NCBI GenBank assembly: GCA_024279045.1
Contig: JAJRRZ010000121.1
Location: 1-7,817, forward strand
Direction: 5' to 3'
Length of the DNA stretch: 7,817 bases
Source of the DNA: Alphaproteobacteria bacterium
GTDB lineage: Bacteria > Pseudomonadota > Alphaproteobacteria > Rhizobiales > Aestuariivirgaceae
A program made the translations under genes and the position numbers. Positions 4,420 to 7,817 of the stretch are shown here, piece by piece (the stretch's first letter is position 1; each line of letters opens with the position of its first letter). Under the pieces are notes generated by a model. It searched no databases. It was not told where the DNA came from and saw nothing but the letters and a program-made list of their open reading frames with translations.

Positions 4420-5625
4420 TCACGCCGCGTGGCGCAGCAGCGACTGTACAAAGCGCGCTGCCAGCACCCGGGTATTCTCGTCTCCCAGCCGCTGCAGCAG
4501 GCTGGCTGCCTCCATCTTTTCCGAGACGCCAAGCACGTCCGTCTCGGCAATGGCTTCCAGCACCAGCGGCCCCAGCGCCGGCACCTTCGCATCCAGCCCG
4601 CCATTGTCGTCAATGGCCACCTTGCGCACGGCCAGCAGCACCCCCAGCACCAGCGCATGGGCATTTTGCGGCAGGCCCGAGCGCGCCAGCGCCGCACGCG
4701 CCACACCCAGCGACGCGCCAGGCCGCAAGGCCGCTTCCAGCCGCTGCACCCGTATCCCCGCCAGCCACGCCAGCGCCCGCACCAGCACACCAACATGCCC
4801 GGCCAGGGCCGCGCGCAACAGCACCGCCGCAGTCAGCTTGCCGCGCCGCGCCAGGAATTCCAGCGCCGTTTCCAGCCTTGCCGCGCCACCAACTCCAACA
4901 AGAATGTCCACCAGCGCCTGCTCTTCCAGATCCACTGCCGCGTGTGCCGCCTGTGCCGCCGACTGCCATTCATCGCGCGCCAACACTTCGCGCAGGCGAC
5001 CTGTTTGCGCCTCCACATGCGCCACGCGCACCTCCAGCGGCAGATCCTCGCGCCGCAACAGGGCCGAGACGATCTCCTCGTCATCATTGAACCGCGCATA
5101 GATGCGCCGCGCCTGCTCCGGCGACAACCCTGCCTCCATATATTTCAGACAGGCCAGCAGCGCCTCGCGCTCTTTGCTTGCAATCGCCTCGTCCAGCACC
5201 TGCGTAGCCACATCCGGGCGCTGGCATACCGCCAGCCGCCGCGCCGCATCGCCAGCACGGAAAATGGCCAGCTGTTTCTTTTCATCCAGCACCGAAGCAT
5301 GCAGAATGAACGGCAGGGCAATGTCGTCCTCGTCGCCGACAATGGCGAATACCACCTGTGGCGCCAGCCGGCTGCAATCCCGCGCCAGTTCCGCCACACG
5401 CGCACGCACATCGCGATCCGGACAACAGGCCAGCCGCTCCACATAGGGCATCACCAGCGCGCATTCGGCCTCCGGGGTGGTATCGTTGTCGATGAACGCC
5501 AGCAGTTGCTCCGCCAAGCGCATGCATGCATCCGCATCGCCACTGGCCAGCACCTGCTCGAATACCCTCGTGTCCAGCGTCGCACGCTTGCCGCGCCGCC
5601 TGCTTGCAAACCACGCAAACACCAT
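4420..5625 (-). CDS. DUF2336 family protein, function unknown
   Basis: The 401-aa protein is almost entirely alpha-helical, with short repeated helical pairs suggestive of HEAT-like repeats. The best family match by eye is the segment FAIVGDEDDIALPFILHASV (93-112), then LDEKKQLAIFRAGDAARRLA (113-132) and ALLRREDLPLEVRVAHV (188-204), which resembles DUF2336, found mainly in Alphaproteobacteria. No catalytic motif, signal peptide or membrane segment is evident; the N-terminus MVFAWFASRRRGKR is basic. I chose the ATG at 5625; the frame is open to 5811, but that would run close to gltA and lacks family-like sequence. The Shine-Dalgarno is weak. It is divergent from gltA and convergent with the glycosylase. 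The long open frame on the other strand (about 4429-5685) is a GC-rich shadow. Confidence 0.8.
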   Translation of the reverse strand: MVFAWFASRRRGKRATLDTRVFEQVLASGDADACMRLAEQLLAFIDNDTTPEAECALVMPYVERLACCPDRDVRARVAELARDCSRLAPQVVFAIVGDEDDIALPFILHASVLDEKKQLAIFRAGDAARRLAVCQRPDVATQVLDEAIASKEREALLACLKYMEAGLSPEQARRIYARFNDDEEIVSALLRREDLPLEVRVAHVEAQTGRLREVLARDEWQSAAQAAHAAVDLEEQALVDILVGVGGAARLETALEFLARRGKLTAAVLLRAALAGHVGVLVRALAWLAGIRVQRLEAALRPGASLGVARAALARSGLPQNAHALVLGVLLAVRKVAIDDNGGLDAKVPALGPLVLEAIAETDVLGVSEKMEAASLLQRLGDENTRVLAARFVQSLLRHAA

Positions 5626-5668
5626 GTCCCGATACCTGTCGTTGTGATTTTTGCGGACCTGATTGTCA

Positions 5669-5678
5669 TTTCGCGAAA
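5669..5678. promoter_or_regulatory. Perfect palindrome TTTCGCGAAA in the DUF2336 / gltA gap
   Basis: A 10-bp perfect palindrome lies 44 bp upstream of the DUF2336 start and 175 bp upstream of gltA, in a 227-bp divergent gap. It could be an operator. I see no strong sigma70 boxes for either gene in this gap. Confidence 0.25.
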
Positions 5679-5852
5679 AAGGTAAACGGACATGGTTAAG
5701 GAAGGGTATCCGCCCGCCTGCGTGGCCGGATTTCTTGCCAATCGGACGCGGATGGGCTAGCCATGAGCACATCCAGTGCACGACAATTGCAGCATTTTCG
5801 GTGCCACGCACGCGGAACGCCGAGCCACGCGACGGGAGGATTTGTCGAACCC

Positions 5853-7199
5853 ATGAGCAAAGCCAGCGACACCACCGGAAACGACGATGCCGCCATCCTG
5901 AAAATACATGGCCAGGAGCACGAGCTAAAGGTGCTGCGCCCCACCATGGGGCCGGATGCGGTGGATGTGCGCGCGCTGTATCGCGACGCCGGGGTGTTCA
6001 CCTTCGATGTCGGCTACACTTCCACCGCCTCTTGCGAATCGAAGATCACCTTCATCGACGGCGAGCAGGGCATCCTGCTCTACCGCGGCTATCCCATCGA
6101 GCAACTGGCGCGCTACGGCGACTATCTGGAAACCTGCTACCTGCTGCTATACGGCGACCTGCCCACACAGGAGGAGCGCACCCGCTTCGAGCAGGAGATC
6201 ACCCAGCACACCATGGTGCACGAGCAGATCTCCAGCTTCTTCCGCGGCTTCCGGCGCGATGCCCACCCCATGGCCATCATGGTGGCTGTGGTCGGCGCGC
6301 TGTCGGCCTTCTACCACGACAGCACCGACATCAACGACCCCTACCAGCGCGAGGTGGCCACCCGCCGCATCATCGCCAAGATGCCCACGCTGGCCGCCAT
6401 GGCCTACAAGTATTCGCTGGGCCAGCCCTTCATCTATCCGCGCAACGAGCTGGATTATGCCAGCAACTTCATGCGCATGTGTTTCGCGGTGCCGACGGAG
6501 GACTATCACGTCAACCCGATTCTCTCCCGCGCGCTGGACCGCATCTTCATCCTGCATGCCGACCACGAGCAGAACGCTTCCACCTCCACGGTGCGGCTGG
6601 CCGGCTCGTCCGGCGCCAACCCGTTCGCCTGCATCGCATCGGGCATTGCCTGCCTGTGGGGCCCGGCGCATGGCGGCGCCAACGAGGCAGCGCTGAAGAT
6701 GCTCATGGAGATCGGCACGCCGGAGCGCATTCCGGAATTCATCGCGCGCGCCAAGGACAGGAACGACCCCTTCCGCCTGATGGGCTTCGGGCATCGCGTC
6801 TACAAGAACTACGATCCACGTGCGCGCATCATGCAGCAGATTGCCCAGGAGGTATTGGCGGAAGTGGGCGATGCCAACGACCCGTTGCTCGAGGTGGCGC
6901 GACAACTGGAGGAAATGGCCCTGAAGGACGACTACTTCCTCTCGCGCGGGCTGTATCCGAACATCGACTTCTATTCCGGCATCACCCTGCGCGCCCTGGG
7001 CTTCCCCACCGACATGTTCACCGTGCTGTTCGCCATCGCCCGCACGGTGGGCTGGATCGCCCACTGGCGCGAGATGATCGCCGACCCGCACCGCAAGATT
7101 GGCCGCCCGCGTCAGCTCTACACCGGGCCGGTGCGGCGCGATTACGTGCCCATGACCGAGCGCGGCAGCGGCCTGTCCGACGACGTGCACAATCAGTAA
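5853..7199 (+). CDS. gltA: Citrate synthase, type II (hexameric GltA type)
   Basis: It condenses acetyl-CoA and oxaloacetate to citrate, the entry step of the TCA cycle; cytosolic. Product 448 aa, slightly longer than E. coli GltA (427) through its N-terminus. Catalytic residues are all present: His273 in LWGPAHGGANEA, His314 in MGFGHRVYKNYDPRA, Asp372 in YPNIDFYSGI; His235 in HADHEQNASTSTVR is the further conserved His. The N-terminal beta-rich segment DVGYTSTASCESKITFIDG (52-70) is typical of type II enzymes. The ATG at 5853 is preceded by GGAGG about 13 nt upstream, a long spacing; the frame opens at 5763 but the upstream part shows no conservation. No terminator hairpin follows; the methyltransferase frame begins 30 nt after the stop. 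Confidence 0.97.
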   Translation: MSKASDTTGNDDAAILKIHGQEHELKVLRPTMGPDAVDVRALYRDAGVFTFDVGYTSTASCESKITFIDGEQGILLYRGYPIEQLARYGDYLETCYLLLYGDLPTQEERTRFEQEITQHTMVHEQISSFFRGFRRDAHPMAIMVAVVGALSAFYHDSTDINDPYQREVATRRIIAKMPTLAAMAYKYSLGQPFIYPRNELDYASNFMRMCFAVPTEDYHVNPILSRALDRIFILHADHEQNASTSTVRLAGSSGANPFACIASGIACLWGPAHGGANEAALKMLMEIGTPERIPEFIARAKDRNDPFRLMGFGHRVYKNYDPRARIMQQIAQEVLAEVGDANDPLLEVARQLEEMALKDDYFLSRGLYPNIDFYSGITLRALGFPTDMFTVLFAIARTVGWIAHWREMIADPHRKIGRPRQLYTGPVRRDYVPMTERGSGLSDDVHNQ

Positions 7200-7229
7200 C
7201 AAACAACTCGCTTCTCACGGGGCACGAAC

Positions 7230-7817
7230 ATGCCATCCATCCTCGCAAGGGTGCGTAACGCAAGAATAAAAATTCTCAAGAAGTTGTTCGAACACACCCT
7301 TGGGAGAATGGACTATTACCAATCATGGGACGATAGAATAAATGTCATAAGAGACGCAGATAGAGAAATAATTAAAATATTGGAAAGAAAAATTAGGGAA
7401 GGAAGTCACCAGAAGCTTCTTGACATAGGAGCAAGAGAAGGGGAAAGGAAGATATTCTCAAAAGGATACGAGTATTACGGAATAGATATAGAACCAAAAA
7501 ATGAAAACATCATTCGGGCCGATATCTGCCACTGCCCTCAAATTGAAGACAACACATTTGATGCCATAATATCATTCGATGTGTTCGAACACCTGGAACG
7601 CCCCTGGGATGCCGCCAGCGAATGCGTGCGCATCCTCAAGCCCGGGGGAATCATGGTGCACAGGACACTGTTTGCATATGGACACTTCCGGAAACACCAT
7701 GATTTGGCCGTGCTGGCTGGCAGGGGGAGCTTGATTGGCGGCTTGTGTGGCCTTCAGTCCTGGAGGCGGCTGCTTTTCAAGCCTGGAAAGCGGGGATTTT
7801 GTTTCATTTTTCCTCAA
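7230..7817 (+). CDS. Class I SAM-dependent methyltransferase, open at right edge, atypical composition
   Basis: The frame runs 196 codons from the ATG at 7230 to the window end without a stop. Motif I is KLLDIGAREGERK (62-74), the acidic end of strand 2 is YYGIDIEPKNENIIRADIC (82-100), and FDAIISFDVFEHLERPWDAA (110-129) with CVRILKPGGIMVHRTLF (132-148) completes the Rossmann-like core. The acceptor is unknown; relatives I recall lie in surface polysaccharide loci. The N-terminal 25 residues are basic. GGGG lies 7 nt before the ATG; a GTG at 7251 is the alternative. GC is about 37% over 7261-7560 and Arg is mostly AGA, Ile mostly ATA, unlike every neighbour; from about 7576 codons become GC-rich again. 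After HRTLFAY (to residue 150) the usual HPxPxDYWRF-like segment is not seen, so the 3' part may be divergent or shifted. Confidence 0.82.
   Translation, partial: MPSILARVRNARIKILKKLFEHTLGRMDYYQSWDDRINVIRDADREIIKILERKIREGSHQKLLDIGAREGERKIFSKGYEYYGIDIEPKNENIIRADICHCPQIEDNTFDAIISFDVFEHLERPWDAASECVRILKPGGIMVHRTLFAYGHFRKHHDLAVLAGRGSLIGGLCGLQSWRRLLFKPGKRGFCFIFPQ

Noticed and set aside
4429..5685. A 418-codon open frame on the plus strand opposite the DUF2336 gene
   Set aside because: Its translation is rich in Gln, Arg, His and Pro with no domain, as expected for the antisense of a GC-rich gene; the opposite strand has family similarity.
5663..7258. A 531-codon plus-strand frame overlapping gltA in another frame
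   Set aside because: Low-complexity Arg/His/Gly translation; gltA in the other frame has all catalytic motifs.
7581..7592. Palindrome GTGTTCGAACAC, also partly at 7285-7294
   Set aside because: Both copies encode Phe-Glu-His in the methyltransferase; the similarity follows from codons and the conserved motif.
1..7817. CRISPR array, prophage or toxin-antitoxin and defence genes
   Set aside because: No regularly spaced repeats and no phage or defence-type proteins seen on either strand.

Overview
The window looks like chromosomal housekeeping DNA from an alphaproteobacterium. The coding parts are GC-rich. The omega subunit (RpoZ) has the long acidic tail typical of Alphaproteobacteria, the citrate synthase and LD-transpeptidase are of alphaproteobacterial type, a DUF2336 gene is present (a family found mostly in this class), and a two-arm palindromic intergenic repeat resembles the GCCCGGGCTTGACCC repeats common in these genomes. 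The species cannot be named from the sequence.

Layout, left to right. The 5' half of kdsA (Kdo-8-phosphate synthase, minus strand) runs off the left edge. Upstream of it on the minus strand lie the rho-independent terminator of rpoZ and then rpoZ. A 386-base region without a gene (933-1318) holds a good sigma70-type promoter reading toward rpoZ, two leader hairpins, and a previously unlabelled 209-bp MITE-like element carrying a REP doublet. Next come a secreted YkuD LD-transpeptidase and folK (minus strand). Divergent from folK, and translationally coupled to each other, are a NYN/LabA-type nuclease gene and a family 5 (UDGb-like) Fe-S uracil-DNA glycosylase gene (plus strand). A DUF2336 gene (minus) converges on the glycosylase with only 3 bp between stop codons. 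Citrate synthase gltA (plus) is divergent from DUF2336, and an edge-truncated SAM-dependent methyltransferase gene (plus) follows gltA.

The functions are core ones: lipopolysaccharide Kdo supply (kdsA), RNA polymerase assembly (rpoZ), peptidoglycan cross-linking (LD-transpeptidase), folate synthesis (folK), nucleic acid processing and repair (NYN, UDG) and TCA cycle entry (gltA). The genes do not form one pathway. The clearest functional pair is NYN-UDG.

The most notable observation is at 1104-1328. An 18-bp inverted repeat (17/18 matching) bounds about 207 bp, and the element is flanked by an 8-bp direct repeat AGTCTTCG. Removing the element and one repeat copy rejoins the LD-transpeptidase frame directly to a TAA stop. 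The insertion therefore hit the stop codon and replaced TAA with TGA, leaving the protein unchanged. The second notable signal is the abrupt drop in GC (about 37% over 7261-7560 by hand count) and the AGA/ATA-rich codon use at the start of the methyltransferase, which suggests acquired DNA.
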